From IMG/VR virus record IMGVR_UViG_3300042391_000478, positions 1 through 55,935 of that record: a stretch of 55,935 nucleotides of DNA. The stretch is one strand, 5' to 3'. Positions within the stretch are counted from its first letter, which is position 1; the number at the start of each line of letters is the position of its first letter. Of this stretch, positions 1 through 6,936 are shown one piece after another. Origin of the DNA: a virus. The position numbers and the translations under genes are program-made. The notes below the pieces were generated by a model, which searched no databases, was not told the origin of the DNA, and worked only from the letters and a program-made list of their open reading frames with translations.

Positions 1-609
1 GCAAGTATCTTGCCTATCGTTGACGTTAGCGGCTCTATGAGCTGCCCAGCAGGTCAGTCAGGCTCTGTGACTTGTATGGATGTTTCTATCAGCCTTGGCT
101 TGTACTTGGCTGACAAGAACAGGGGTGTGTTCAAGGACACATTCTTGACATTCTCTAGCAAGCCAGAACTGATGACTCTGAAGGGTAACATCATCGACAA
201 GGTGAACCAAATGAGCCGTAGCAACTGGGATATGAGCACAAACATCAACGCAGCTTTCAACAAGATTCTTGATGTGGCTGTTAAGGGTAACGCTCCGCAA
301 AGTGACATGCCAGCAATGGTATTGATCTTGAGCGATATGCAGTTTGATCAATGCGCTCGGTACGACGACAGTGCGATGGAAATGATTGTACGCAAGTACG
401 AAGCAGCCGGATACACTGCACCAAAGGTTGTGTTCTGGAACTTGAACGCTGGAGACAACGTTCCTGTGAAGAGCGACAAGAGTGGTGCCGCATTGGTTAG
501 TGGATTTAGTCCAGCCATTATGGCCAGCTTGCTAGGCGCAGACGTTGAACAATTCACTCCAGAAGGCATCATGCTTAAGACTGTAATGGTCGACCGCTAC
601 GCTCTTTAA
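1..609 (+). CDS. vWA-domain protein, 5' end missing
   Basis: The reading frame is open at the left edge, so the true start lies outside the window; about 202 residues are visible. It shows a von Willebrand factor A metal-ion-dependent adhesion site: the DxSGS motif (DVSGSMS) near visible residue 8, a downstream Thr in DMSTN, and a third acidic site in LILSDMQFD. This fits the vWA half of phage proteins resembling DUF2828/Ro60-like families, but the N-terminal part that would decide this is absent. The role is probably metal-dependent protein or RNA-complex binding. A strong hairpin terminator follows the stop codon directly. The vWA fold is well supported; the function is unknown. Confidence 0.75.
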   Translation, partial: ASILPIVDVSGSMSCPAGQSGSVTCMDVSISLGLYLADKNRGVFKDTFLTFSSKPELMTLKGNIIDKVNQMSRSNWDMSTNINAAFNKILDVAVKGNAPQSDMPAMVLILSDMQFDQCARYDDSAMEMIVRKYEAAGYTAPKVVFWNLNAGDNVPVKSDKSGAALVSGFSPAIMASLLGADVEQFTPEGIMLKTVMVDRYAL

Positions 610-626
610 AAGTAATACTTTTTAAG

Positions 627-662
627 TACCCTACTAGTGTAATGCTAGTAGGGTATTTTTTT
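627..662 (+). terminator. Rho-independent terminator after vWA gene
   Basis: A perfect 11-bp stem (TACCCTACTAG at 627-637, complement at 645-655) with a 7-nt loop is followed by a run of seven T. It closes the upstream transcription unit. Confidence 0.93.
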
Positions 663-785
663 AGGCTTTAAAGTCCAAAATACAAGCATTTAAACAGCCC
701 TACACGCGGTTTAAACTGGCAAAGGACACTTAGGCCTACCCTAAATCCTGATCGTGCATTGTAGGGCTTGTAAACAGGCATAATC
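663..785. other. Non-coding stretch with dispersed inverted repeat
   Basis: No convincing gene lies here. AGCCCTACA at 696-704 is exactly complementary to 760-768, and TTAGGCCTAA-like sequence lies between them (about 730-745). The RNA could fold into a long-range stem. Function unknown. Confidence 0.35.
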
Positions 786-803
786 TGTTGTTAAAATACA
801 ACA
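786..803. promoter_or_regulatory. Dyad upstream of early promoter, copy 1
   Basis: TGTTGT, six bases, ACAACA. It sits exactly 20 nt upstream of a TTGACA box. The same dyad, loop length and 20-nt distance recur at 2485-2502, which suggests an operator or activator site rather than chance. Confidence 0.55.
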
Positions 804-823
804 CTTGATACTACCAGCTCGAG

Positions 824-852
824 TTGACAGGATTCTTGTTTGACAGTATAAT
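824..852 (+). promoter_or_regulatory. Sigma70 promoter for the 859 gene
   Basis: TTGACA at 824-829, 17-nt spacer, TATAAT at 847-852. Both boxes are perfect consensus. The expected start of transcription (about 859) coincides with the ATG of the next gene, so its mRNA may be leaderless. Confidence 0.93.
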
Positions 853-858
853 ACATAG

Positions 859-1080
859 ATGTATAAAGTAATAAACAATAAAATAGAAACAGAATTTCCT
901 AGCTTAGACACAGCAATGGCCTACGCTAAGACTCTAGATGCTTTTGTTAGCATCACAGGAAGCAAATTTGAAATTGTAGGTATGTTTGGTGTAGACAGCA
1001 TCGAGAACGGTAAGTGTCCAGATGGTGTTACCTACGATTGGAATAAAGCAAGCCGCATTGGCGCTGCAAAAAGACGTTAA
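859..1080 (+). CDS. Small hypothetical phage protein (73 aa)
   Basis: The protein is compact and mixed-charge with no recognised motif; the C-terminus is basic (ending AAKRR). It is first in an early transcription unit, with the ATG only 7 nt after the -10 box and no Shine-Dalgarno sequence. It is followed at 14 nt by a DUF3307-like membrane protein. Codon use matches its neighbours, so I take it as a real gene; function unknown. Confidence 0.75.
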   Translation: MYKVINNKIETEFPSLDTAMAYAKTLDAFVSITGSKFEIVGMFGVDSIENGKCPDGVTYDWNKASRIGAAKRR

Positions 1081-1093
1081 CGGGAGAATTAAC

Positions 1094-1459
1094 ATGAATG
1101 ATACACTCTGGATACTTTTGGCATTATTTGCCAAACACTTTATTGTAGATTTTCCGTTACAAACAAAATTTCAATGGAGTAATAAAGGTACGTACGGACA
1201 CCCCGGCGGCGTACTACACGCTTGGTTACATGGTATGGGCACTCTACTGTGTCTGTATTGGGTTGCTCCAGTTGCTGCATGGTATCTAGCATTAGCTGAC
1301 ATGGTCGTTCATTATCATATTGATTGGGCTAAAATGAAACTTAATAATAAGTTAGGTTGGGGTCCGACTACACATGAACAGTTTTGGTGGCTATTAGGAT
1401 TTGATCAATTCTTGCATGCCATTACATATATAGGTTTAGTAGCGTTAGTAACAGTATAA
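1094..1459 (+). CDS. DUF3307-like membrane protein
   Basis: 121 residues. I start at ATG 1094 because GGGAG lies about 10 nt upstream; an upstream in-frame start at 1022 would overlap the previous gene without a ribosome site. The sequence has the hallmarks of DUF3307 proteins: an N-terminal helix, KHFIVDFPLQT, then HPGGVLHAWLHG, a His/Asp-rich segment (HYHIDWAK) between hydrophobic helices, and a C-terminal FDQFLH helix. Three or four membrane segments are likely. DUF3307 proteins are poorly characterised membrane proteins found in bacteria and phages. The family call is by pattern; the role in infection is unknown. Confidence 0.75.
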   Translation: MNDTLWILLALFAKHFIVDFPLQTKFQWSNKGTYGHPGGVLHAWLHGMGTLLCLYWVAPVAAWYLALADMVVHYHIDWAKMKLNNKLGWGPTTHEQFWWLLGFDQFLHAITYIGLVALVTV

Positions 1460-1469
1460 AGGAAAAGTT

Positions 1470-1940
1470 ATGCCTTGGATTGAAAACGTAGCGGCAGATG
1501 ACATCCCAAAAAGATTTCATCACGAAGCGGGTGAGAACAGTATGCTGATCAGCATTGTTGATCCAGCAAGTTGGCGTCCTACTCCTGCCCATAAGTTCAA
1601 AGAGATTCATAATTTTGAATTTTTGGATGTAGAAGAAAAAGACGAAGTGCTGGAAGAAGCTATGAAGTGCAGTCAAGAACAGGCCGACGAACTTGTCCGC
1701 TTACTGCAACACGCAAAGGATAATCGTATGAATGTGGTTGTTCATTGTTATGCAGGTATTTGCAGATCGGGTGCGGTTTGTGAAGTTGGAGTTATGCTAG
1801 GGTTTGAAGACACTGGTCGTTTCCGTAGTCCAAATTTGTTGGTCAAGCATCGCATGATGAAGGCTTTAGGTTGGACTTATGATGCAGACGAAAAGCCAAA
1901 TATTGATGATTGGCGAACTATGAGGCCTATTGGAGATTAA
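1470..1940 (+). CDS. Tyrosine/dual-specificity phosphatase-like protein
   Basis: 156 residues with a canonical cysteine-phosphatase P-loop HCYAGICRS (residues 92-100). Cys93 would be the nucleophile and Arg99 the phosphate-binding residue. The ATG is preceded by AAAGGA. A possible general acid lies in the acidic segment LDVEEKDE (about 52-59). It may dephosphorylate a host protein, RNA 5' end or small molecule; the substrate cannot be read from sequence. It lies in a run of small early genes and overlaps nothing. Confidence 0.85.
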   Translation: MPWIENVAADDIPKRFHHEAGENSMLISIVDPASWRPTPAHKFKEIHNFEFLDVEEKDEVLEEAMKCSQEQADELVRLLQHAKDNRMNVVVHCYAGICRSGAVCEVGVMLGFEDTGRFRSPNLLVKHRMMKALGWTYDADEKPNIDDWRTMRPIGD

Positions 1941-1941
1941 T

Positions 1942-2133
1942 ATGTATTTGTGTAAAGAAGAAGTCCAAAAGATTTTGGACACAATGGACAAGTTTCCAGA
2001 TGCAAAATCTTTTGAGTTAGTACAGGACAGTCATAGTGGTATCGGTAGCGTTACTGCTTTGATTGTACATACTAAAATTAACGGTCTGGACGGTGAGTTT
2101 AGAACTGAGATTTCGGGTGTGGAGAATTGGTAA
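1942..2133 (+). CDS. Small hypothetical protein (63 aa)
   Basis: ATG 1942 follows one base after the stop of the phosphatase gene, with GGAG inside that gene as ribosome site. The protein has a short N-terminal helix and a beta-rich C-terminal half. No family recognised. Its stop overlaps the next ATG (TAATG), showing translational coupling. Confidence 0.7.
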   Translation: MYLCKEEVQKILDTMDKFPDAKSFELVQDSHSGIGSVTALIVHTKINGLDGEFRTEISGVENW

Positions 2134-2318
2134 TGAATAATCAAATTAAAAATCTAATGCTCGAAGCAGGTTATGCAGCTCCTGAGATTGCCGGCCGTGC
2201 GCAAGTGTTTAGTCAACTGTTAATTAAAGACTGTATTAGAATCCTGCATAATAATGGGTACGACGATGCGGCTAAATGCTTATCGGACGTACACTTCGGA
2301 ACAACGGATTCGGTATGA
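2133..2318 (+). CDS. Small hypothetical helical protein (61 aa)
   Basis: It starts in a TAATG overlap with the previous gene. Largely alpha-helical, with no known motif. It ends in an ATGA overlap with the next gene, so 1942-2482 reads as a coupled operon. Confidence 0.65.
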   Translation: MNNQIKNLMLEAGYAAPEIAGRAQVFSQLLIKDCIRILHNNGYDDAAKCLSDVHFGTTDSV

Positions 2319-2482
2319 AAATTAAGTTTGATAAAAATACCATGCCAGACGAGCTATATAATGCACTGCTTCGCCATTTTGTAAACGAAGCGGTTGGGTT
2401 AGGCATAGAGGTTAACAAGTTTACTCAATTTGAAAATTGGGTGATTGAATGTACGATAAACTGTAAAGAATCAGTGCATTAA
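2315..2482 (+). CDS. Small hypothetical protein (55 aa)
   Basis: The ATG at 2315 overlaps the preceding stop (ATGA). A short charged protein with two cysteines near the C-terminus and no recognisable domain. It is the last gene before a new promoter module. Confidence 0.6.
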   Translation: MKIKFDKNTMPDELYNALLRHFVNEAVGLGIEVNKFTQFENWVIECTINCKESVH

Positions 2483-2484
2483 TC

Positions 2485-2502
2485 TGTTGTAGTAATACAA
2501 CA
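2485..2502. promoter_or_regulatory. Dyad upstream of early promoter, copy 2
   Basis: TGTTGT, six bases, ACAACA, exactly 20 nt upstream of TTGACA. It is the second copy of the arrangement at 786-803; flanking bases (AATC before, CTGAT-like after) are also similar. Confidence 0.55.
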
Positions 2503-2522
2503 CTGATCCTGTTAATCTCTAG

Positions 2523-2551
2523 TTGACAGGATCTTGTCACGAGTGTATAAT
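2523..2551 (+). promoter_or_regulatory. Sigma70 promoter for the 2580 operon
   Basis: TTGACA 2523-2528, 17-nt spacer, TATAAT 2546-2551. The sequence just after the -35 box (GGAT) matches the 824-852 promoter. Leader of about 22 nt with AAGGA before ATG 2580. Confidence 0.93.
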
Positions 2552-2579
2552 ACATATATACTAGCAAACAAGGACTAAA

Positions 2580-2753
2580 ATGGCAGGCAAAGCAAAATCG
2601 GTTTATTTGACAATTAACCCAAAAGGTACATTTAAAACAGTTTTCACTAAACTGTTCTTTGACGCAAAGTCGTATAATGAATACGTTAAAACAGATGAAT
2701 TTAAAGCCAAATGGCCTGCTGAAGAATTTGATATAGTAAAAGAGACATATTAA
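2580..2753 (+). CDS. Small hypothetical protein (57 aa)
   Basis: ATG 2580 lies behind AAGGA and a strong promoter. The protein is rich in Lys, Phe and Tyr, with alternating hydrophobic strands then a helix; no family recognised. Its TAA overlaps the ATG of the metallophosphoesterase (TAATG). Confidence 0.7.
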   Translation: MAGKAKSVYLTINPKGTFKTVFTKLFFDAKSYNEYVKTDEFKAKWPAEEFDIVKETY

Positions 2754-3298
2754 TGACAAATTGGATTACAAGTGACTTGCACTTTGGGCATAAGAACATT
2801 ATGAACTTTTGCCCAGAAACACGAGCACGATTTAGAAATGATGTTGCCTATATGAATAGCGCAATGGTTGAAGAATGGAACCATCGTGTTCAAACAGAAG
2901 ACACAGTTTATATCTTAGGTGATGTAGCTTTTATGTCAGGTAGTGATGCAGCAAAGATGGTTAATCGTTTGAATGGCACTAAGATTTTAGTACGTGGAAA
3001 TCACGATCGCAAAACATTAATGGATGTAAACTTCCGTAATGCCTTTGCTGAAGTACACGATTACTTGGATATTACATATGATGGACACAAGTGCGTCATG
3101 TTCCATTATCCGATCGCTGAGTGGGATCAAATGCATAGAGGTGCGTTACACTTTCATGGCCACTTACATGGTGGTAAGAGTGGTTTGGAACAATACCGTT
3201 GTTTGGATGTAGGAATGGACTCAACTGGTGAAATTGTTATATCCATGGATCGTGCTATCCGTATGATCAAAGACAAGGAAATCAAAAGCCATCACTAA
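2753..3298 (+). CDS. Calcineurin-like metallophosphoesterase
   Basis: 181 residues carrying all metal-binding blocks of the family: DLHFGH (8-13), GDVAF (56-60), GNHD (82-85), His118 in FHYP, and GHLHG (136-140). The family uses a two-metal centre to hydrolyse phosphomonoesters, phosphodiesters or nucleotides. Length is typical of small phage and bacterial members. It is translationally coupled to the small gene before it. The substrate is open: 2',3'-cyclic phosphates or nucleotides are possible given the nearby RNA-repair genes, but this is inference. Confidence 0.9.
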   Translation: MTNWITSDLHFGHKNIMNFCPETRARFRNDVAYMNSAMVEEWNHRVQTEDTVYILGDVAFMSGSDAAKMVNRLNGTKILVRGNHDRKTLMDVNFRNAFAEVHDYLDITYDGHKCVMFHYPIAEWDQMHRGALHFHGHLHGGKSGLEQYRCLDVGMDSTGEIVISMDRAIRMIKDKEIKSHH

Positions 3299-3319
3299 AA
3301 CTAATACTTGTGTACTATG

Positions 3320-3348
3320 TTGACACTTCTTAGTTTTGGTGCTATAAT
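3320..3348 (+). promoter_or_regulatory. Sigma70 promoter for HD/RNA-ligase operon
   Basis: TTGACA 3320-3325, 17-nt spacer, TATAAT 3343-3348. Leader of about 24 nt with AAGGAG before ATG 3379. Confidence 0.93.
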
Positions 3349-3378
3349 ATACACATAGTAAGAAATAAGGAGTAAGCG

Positions 3379-3915
3379 ATGGAACACTTTACAATGGAAC
3401 AAAGCGGCATAGACGTTGTCCGCAAGGCGCAAGTCTATGCCATGGCTGCTCATGCGGCTGTTGGACAGAGACGTAAGTACACCAACGAACCCTACATTGT
3501 TCACCCTGCCGAAGTTGCCAAGATTGTAGCAGGTGTTCCGGGTTCAACTCCTGACATGGTTGCGGCTGCTTGGTTGCATGATGTTGTGGAAGACACTGGT
3601 TGCACATACACTGACATCCATATGGCCTTTGGTATCGACATCGCTACTTTGGTTGGCTGGTTAACTGACGTTTCTAAGCCCGAAGATGGCAATCGTGCCC
3701 ACCGCAAGGCTATGGATCGTGAGCACAGTGCCTCTGCACCTGCTGAAGCACAGACCATCAAGTTGGCTGATTTGATCAGCAACAGTAAGAGTATCATGCA
3801 ACATGACCCTGCTTTTGCCAAGACCTACTTGGAAGAAAAGAGATTGTTGTTGGCAGTGATGACTAAGGGTGATCCGACATTAATGATAGAAGCTAGAAAG
3901 TTTATCGGTGAATAA
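3379..3915 (+). CDS. HD-domain ppGpp hydrolase-like (SAH/MESH1 type)
   Basis: 178 residues resembling the hydrolase half of RelA/SpoT proteins. HD-family residues are visible: His24/25, RRKYTNEPYIVHP (31-43) with His42, HDVVEDT (67-73), and KLADLISN (128-135). It has no synthetase, TGS or ACT domain, so it fits a small alarmone hydrolase that would degrade (p)ppGpp with Mn2+. In infection it could relieve the stringent response. The gene heads an operon with an RNA ligase and a kinase. A nucleotide hydrolase of another specificity remains possible. Confidence 0.85.
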   Translation: MEHFTMEQSGIDVVRKAQVYAMAAHAAVGQRRKYTNEPYIVHPAEVAKIVAGVPGSTPDMVAAAWLHDVVEDTGCTYTDIHMAFGIDIATLVGWLTDVSKPEDGNRAHRKAMDREHSASAPAEAQTIKLADLISNSKSIMQHDPAFAKTYLEEKRLLLAVMTKGDPTLMIEARKFIGE

Positions 3916-3916
3916 T

Positions 3917-4804
3917 ATGTTTCAAACTAAATTGAAAGAGTACGTAGAATCGTCTAACCTAGTTAACATGAAAGATTGTGGCGACGGTATCTACGTGCTC
4001 AAATACAAGAAGAAGGTGTTCTACGATAACTTGTGGAACGAGTACATTGCTGAATGTCGTGGGGCTATTGTGGACAAGGATTTCAACCTAGTGTCGTATC
4101 CTTTCACAAAGATCTATAACTATGGTATCGAAAAGGAAGCACCAGTGCTGACTCTAGATACTAAAGTAACTGCTCACCGCAAGGTAAACGGTTTCATGGT
4201 TGCTTGTACACTACACAACGGTGAGCTGTTAGTGTCTACTACTGGTAGCACAGACAGCCCTTATGTTGCTATGGCTCGTGAACTGATCGACGAAGCAAAG
4301 TACTTAGACCTATGCTCACGCTGGGCAGGTTATACATTTATGTTTGAGTGTGTTCATAAGAACGACCCGCACATTGTTCCTGAAAAGGAAGGCATGTATA
4401 TTCTAGGCTATCGTGAGAACAAGTGGAACACTCCTATTGAACATGACCCGTTCATGTTAATGGAGATGGGCCGTGCTCTAGGTTGCTTTGTACCAGAAAG
4501 CATACTGACTAACATGGCTCAGCTACAAGTGTTGGCTAAGGAATGTCGTCACGAAGGTTATGTATTCTATACTGATGATGGTGTAGGTGCTAAAATCAAG
4601 TCGCCGTACTATTTGACTTCGAAGTGGGTTGCTCGCAATCCACGTACAGACAAATTGGTGAACTTGCAAAATGACATCAAGCACAATCTAGACGAAGAAT
4701 ACTTTCCACTAGTGGACGCTATCCGTGCTAACATTGTTGAGTATACTGCTATGGACGAGCAAGCTCGTTTAGTGTGGGTTCGCAACTATTTGGAGACAGT
4801 ATGA
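3917..4804 (+). CDS. rnlA: T4 Rnl1-type RNA ligase
   Basis: 295 residues from ATG 3917 (a GTG nine bases earlier would overlap the previous stop). Nucleotidyltransferase motifs are in order: motif I KVNG at 89-92 (Lys89 as the AMP-accepting lysine), motif III/IIIa FECVH (143-147), motif IV EGYV (213-216) and motif V KIKS (226-229). The enzyme would seal 3'-OH/5'-phosphate RNA ends with ATP, as T4 RNA ligase 1 does for cleaved tRNA. It is shorter than T4 Rnl1 (374 aa), mainly at the C-terminus. The kinase at 4971 in the same operon is a plausible 5'-end-healing partner. Confidence 0.92.
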   Translation: MFQTKLKEYVESSNLVNMKDCGDGIYVLKYKKKVFYDNLWNEYIAECRGAIVDKDFNLVSYPFTKIYNYGIEKEAPVLTLDTKVTAHRKVNGFMVACTLHNGELLVSTTGSTDSPYVAMARELIDEAKYLDLCSRWAGYTFMFECVHKNDPHIVPEKEGMYILGYRENKWNTPIEHDPFMLMEMGRALGCFVPESILTNMAQLQVLAKECRHEGYVFYTDDGVGAKIKSPYYLTSKWVARNPRTDKLVNLQNDIKHNLDEEYFPLVDAIRANIVEYTAMDEQARLVWVRNYLETV

Positions 4805-4992
4805 TTGATGAAAGTCATTTACCTGTAGCCGAACAAAGCCTAGTGTTCCGTTTGCGTAAGCGAGCAGAAATACGTAGGCAGATCCAAGGACGTAAGTCAG
4901 TAGAGGAAGGTAAACCGGATCGCATTGCAGATCTGCTTGAAGAAGCAGCTAACGAGATAGAAAGATTAAAATGCCAAAGTGTTATCAATTAA
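4801..4992 (+). CDS. Small charged helical protein (63 aa)
   Basis: ATG 4801 overlaps the RNA-ligase stop (ATGA). The C-terminal EEAANEIERLK helix resembles a segment common in small phage proteins. No enzyme motif. Its end overlaps the kinase gene by 22 nt. Function unknown. Confidence 0.7.
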   Translation: MIDESHLPVAEQSLVFRLRKRAEIRRQIQGRKSVEEGKPDRIADLLEEAANEIERLKCQSVIN

Positions 4993-5435
4993 TTGGAGTT
5001 CCAGGTGCTGGTAAGAGTACCTGGGTTAAGAATCAAGATTGGGCCCTGGGTCTAACTGTAGTTTCTACAGATTCATTTGTAGAAGCCTATGCACACGAAC
5101 AGGGCAAGACGTATAATGATGTCTTTACAGAATATATGCCTACGGCAGTGGATCTAATGGCTAAAGTTGTTGTTCATGCTCGCGAGCATGGACACGATAT
5201 TATTTGGGATCAAACTAGCACTACTGTCAAAAGTCGTACTCGTAAGTTTCGTATGTTGCGTGACTATGAGCATATTGCTGTAGTGTTCACGACCCCAGAT
5301 CGGGCAGAGTTAGATGTACGATTAGCTGGTCGCCCTGGCAAGCACATTCCGAAGACAGTTGTTGATTCAATGATCAACGGATTTGAAATGCCAACTGAAG
5401 AAGAAGGCTTTAAGGAGATATGGTATGCTGCGTAA
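4971..5435 (+). CDS. P-loop kinase, polynucleotide-kinase-like (AAA_33)
   Basis: 154 residues with Walker A GVPGAGKST (9-17), an acidic strand STDSF, and DQTST in the position of the lid/substrate strand. The layout matches the kinase domain of T4 polynucleotide kinase (PseT), but the C-terminal phosphatase domain of PseT is absent. It probably phosphorylates RNA or DNA 5' ends, consistent with the RNA ligase in the same operon. Its last codons (GFKEIWYA) are part of a repeated sequence seen again at 6234-6258. Confidence 0.85.
   Translation: MPKCYQLIGVPGAGKSTWVKNQDWALGLTVVSTDSFVEAYAHEQGKTYNDVFTEYMPTAVDLMAKVVVHAREHGHDIIWDQTSTTVKSRTRKFRMLRDYEHIAVVFTTPDRAELDVRLAGRPGKHIPKTVVDSMINGFEMPTEEEGFKEIWYAA
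5403..5427 (+). repeat. 25-bp repeat, copy A (kinase 3' end plus ribosome site)
   Basis: Matches 6234-6258 at 23 of 25 positions. It contains the end of the kinase coding sequence, the AAGGAG ribosome site and the ATG of the following exported hydrolase. Confidence 0.85.
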
Positions 5436-6195
5436 CCTAGTATTAACATGTTTACTATTACTATCTAATAATGGTTATGCTTTCTATGTATATGGTGGCG
5501 AGCCGCATCGAGAATACGATGTTAGAAAATCCTGGGAGAAAGCAGTAGTGCATGTTCCTGGTAATTTTCTAACTAAGTCGATTGATAATATCACAGTAAG
5601 TAATCCGATGCCTGTGTTAGTATTTCTGCACGGGTGTGCTGGTATAAACGAACAAGAACACCAATGGGCTAATTTCTTAAAATCACAAAAAATTATTGTT
5701 GTGTTACTAGATTCTTACGCTATACCTAACAGAGAAAAAAATTGTGCGCCAGCAAGCTATACTACTAACCTGGGAAAGGTGCCAGTACATGATCTGCGTC
5801 CGGCAGAAGCAGAATATGCAATTTCAAAATTAAAGGAAATGCCATGGGCAGACCCTAACAATATATTCTTAATGGGCTTTAGCGAAGGCGGTATGGGGGC
5901 ATTCCTTACAAGGGAACTCGGACTACGTGGAGTAATTATTTCTGGATTTCCATGTACAGTAAGGGGACGAAGATTCGGTTCGTCTAGAGATACTCCAACT
6001 TTGATCATAAATCATGAAAGTGATCCGTTCTTCATACGTTCAAATGTAGAGTACACGCAATGTTCCGATAGACCCTATTGGAAATTTAGAACGAATACTA
6101 TTGAAGTAATATTATCAGGAAAAGGACACGGAACTGCTCACGCACCTCTTGCACAAGAAGCGGTTAGCAAATTCTTAAAGGAGAATAAAAAATGA
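5425..6195 (+). CDS. Exported dienelactone-hydrolase-like alpha/beta hydrolase
   Basis: 256 residues from ATG 5425, chosen because AAGGAG lies just upstream and the protein then begins with a clean signal peptide (MLRN, then a Leu-rich core, cleavage likely after NGYA). Oxyanion region FLHGCAG (68-73); nucleophile elbow GFSEGG with Ser153; acid probably Asp200 in HESD; His235 in GKGHGTAH. This is the complete triad of the alpha/beta-hydrolase fold, closest to dienelactone-hydrolase-type proteins. It would act in the periplasm on an ester. Together with the exported histidine phosphatase next door it is an unusual cargo for a phage. Confidence 0.85.
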   Translation: MLRNLVLTCLLLLSNNGYAFYVYGGEPHREYDVRKSWEKAVVHVPGNFLTKSIDNITVSNPMPVLVFLHGCAGINEQEHQWANFLKSQKIIVVLLDSYAIPNREKNCAPASYTTNLGKVPVHDLRPAEAEYAISKLKEMPWADPNNIFLMGFSEGGMGAFLTRELGLRGVIISGFPCTVRGRRFGSSRDTPTLIINHESDPFFIRSNVEYTQCSDRPYWKFRTNTIEVILSGKGHGTAHAPLAQEAVSKFLKENKK

Positions 6196-6240
6196 CTGCA
6201 TCCAAAAGTCCCCAACGACACAGTTTTCAACGAGAAGGCC
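6192..6240 (+). repeat. 49-bp direct repeat, copy 1
   Basis: Matches 6888-6936 at 46 of 49 positions. Its right end merges, at the shared GAAGGC, with the 25-bp repeat copy B. Confidence 0.9.
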
Positions 6241-6254
6241 TTAAGGAGATATAG
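6192..6254 (+). pseudogene. Truncated duplicate of the 6888 gene 5' end
   Basis: A 20-codon frame starting ATG 6192 (overlapping the hydrolase stop) repeats the first 16 codons of the gene at 6888, then runs into the kinase-derived sequence LKEI and stops at TAG 6252-6254. 46 of 49 bases match 6888-6936. It is a duplication remnant, though translation through it could couple the next gene. Confidence 0.85.
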
Positions 6255-6258
6255 TATG
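6234..6258 (+). repeat. 25-bp repeat, copy B
   Basis: Copy of 5403-5427 (23 of 25). It supplies the ribosome site and ATG of the histidine phosphatase gene. Confidence 0.85.
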
Positions 6259-6849
6259 TATAAGAATATATTAGCACTGGTATTTTTCGTACTGCCTACC
6301 GTTGTGTGGTCACAAGATCAAGTGCTTATAGATCGGCTTAAGCAAGGCGGTCTGAACATTTTTATTAGACATGCCATCACCCCCGGTAGTGATTTATCTA
6401 AGTTTAATCCGCCAAGCGAACGTCCTAAAGATTGCTCTTCTGGATCACGTCAACTGAATGACGAGGGAAGAGAACAAAGTAGACGTATTGGCAAAAGAAT
6501 AAAAGAACTCAACATACCGATTGGAGAGGTTTATTCCAGTAGCTTTTGTCGATGCGAAGAAACGGCAAAGTTGGCATTTGATAGATTTACGACTGTTGAA
6601 TGGTTGTTGGTTCAACCAGGAGTATTTCAATCGAAACTGGACAGAGAGCTCAGTTCAGTCCCCAGCACCGGATTTTTTCAAAAAACTCCAACTGGGAAAA
6701 ATAATGTATTCATAGGACACGCGGTCACGTTCTTGCCTGGGACTCTAAGCAGAGAGCTGTCCTTGGTTAGATTGCTGGCAGAGGGCGAAGCATTAATCAT
6801 TGAACCAGGTAATCCTCCTAGGAAATTAGGAAGAATTAAATTTGATTAA
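6256..6849 (+). CDS. Exported histidine phosphatase family protein
   Basis: 197 residues with an N-terminal signal peptide (cleavage likely near VVWSQ, about residue 19). Histidine-phosphatase residues: FIRHA with Arg38-His39 (phosphohistidine), Arg near SSSFCRCEET (about 94-103), and FIGHA with His155. Its SSxFCRCxET block is typical of a periplasmic branch of the superfamily. Substrate unknown, perhaps a phosphorylated envelope or nutrient compound. The ribosome site and ATG derive from a duplicated 25-bp segment, so it occupies the second copy of a duplicated gene slot. Confidence 0.87.
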   Translation: MYKNILALVFFVLPTVVWSQDQVLIDRLKQGGLNIFIRHAITPGSDLSKFNPPSERPKDCSSGSRQLNDEGREQSRRIGKRIKELNIPIGEVYSSSFCRCEETAKLAFDRFTTVEWLLVQPGVFQSKLDRELSSVPSTGFFQKTPTGKNNVFIGHAVTFLPGTLSRELSLVRLLAEGEALIIEPGNPPRKLGRIKFD

Positions 6850-6860
6850 ACGGTTATGCA

Positions 6861-6869
6861 AATAAATAT
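6861..6869 (+). promoter_or_regulatory. T4-late-like promoter box for the 6888 gene
   Basis: AATAAATAT, one mismatch from the T4 late consensus TATAAATA at its first base. Predicted start near 6874. Confidence 0.5.
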
Positions 6870-6887
6870 ATTTTTAAGTAAATTAAA

Positions 6888-6936
6888 ATGACAGCATCCA
6901 AAAGTCCCCAACGACATAGTTTTCAACGAGAAGGCT
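6888..6936 (+). repeat. 49-bp direct repeat, copy 2
   Basis: The intact copy, at the start of a full-length gene; see 6192-6240. Confidence 0.9.

Noticed and set aside
5425-6849. Insertion sequence carrying the two exported hydrolases
   Set aside because: There is no transposase or terminal inverted repeat; the direct repeats derive from neighbouring genes and point to unequal recombination.
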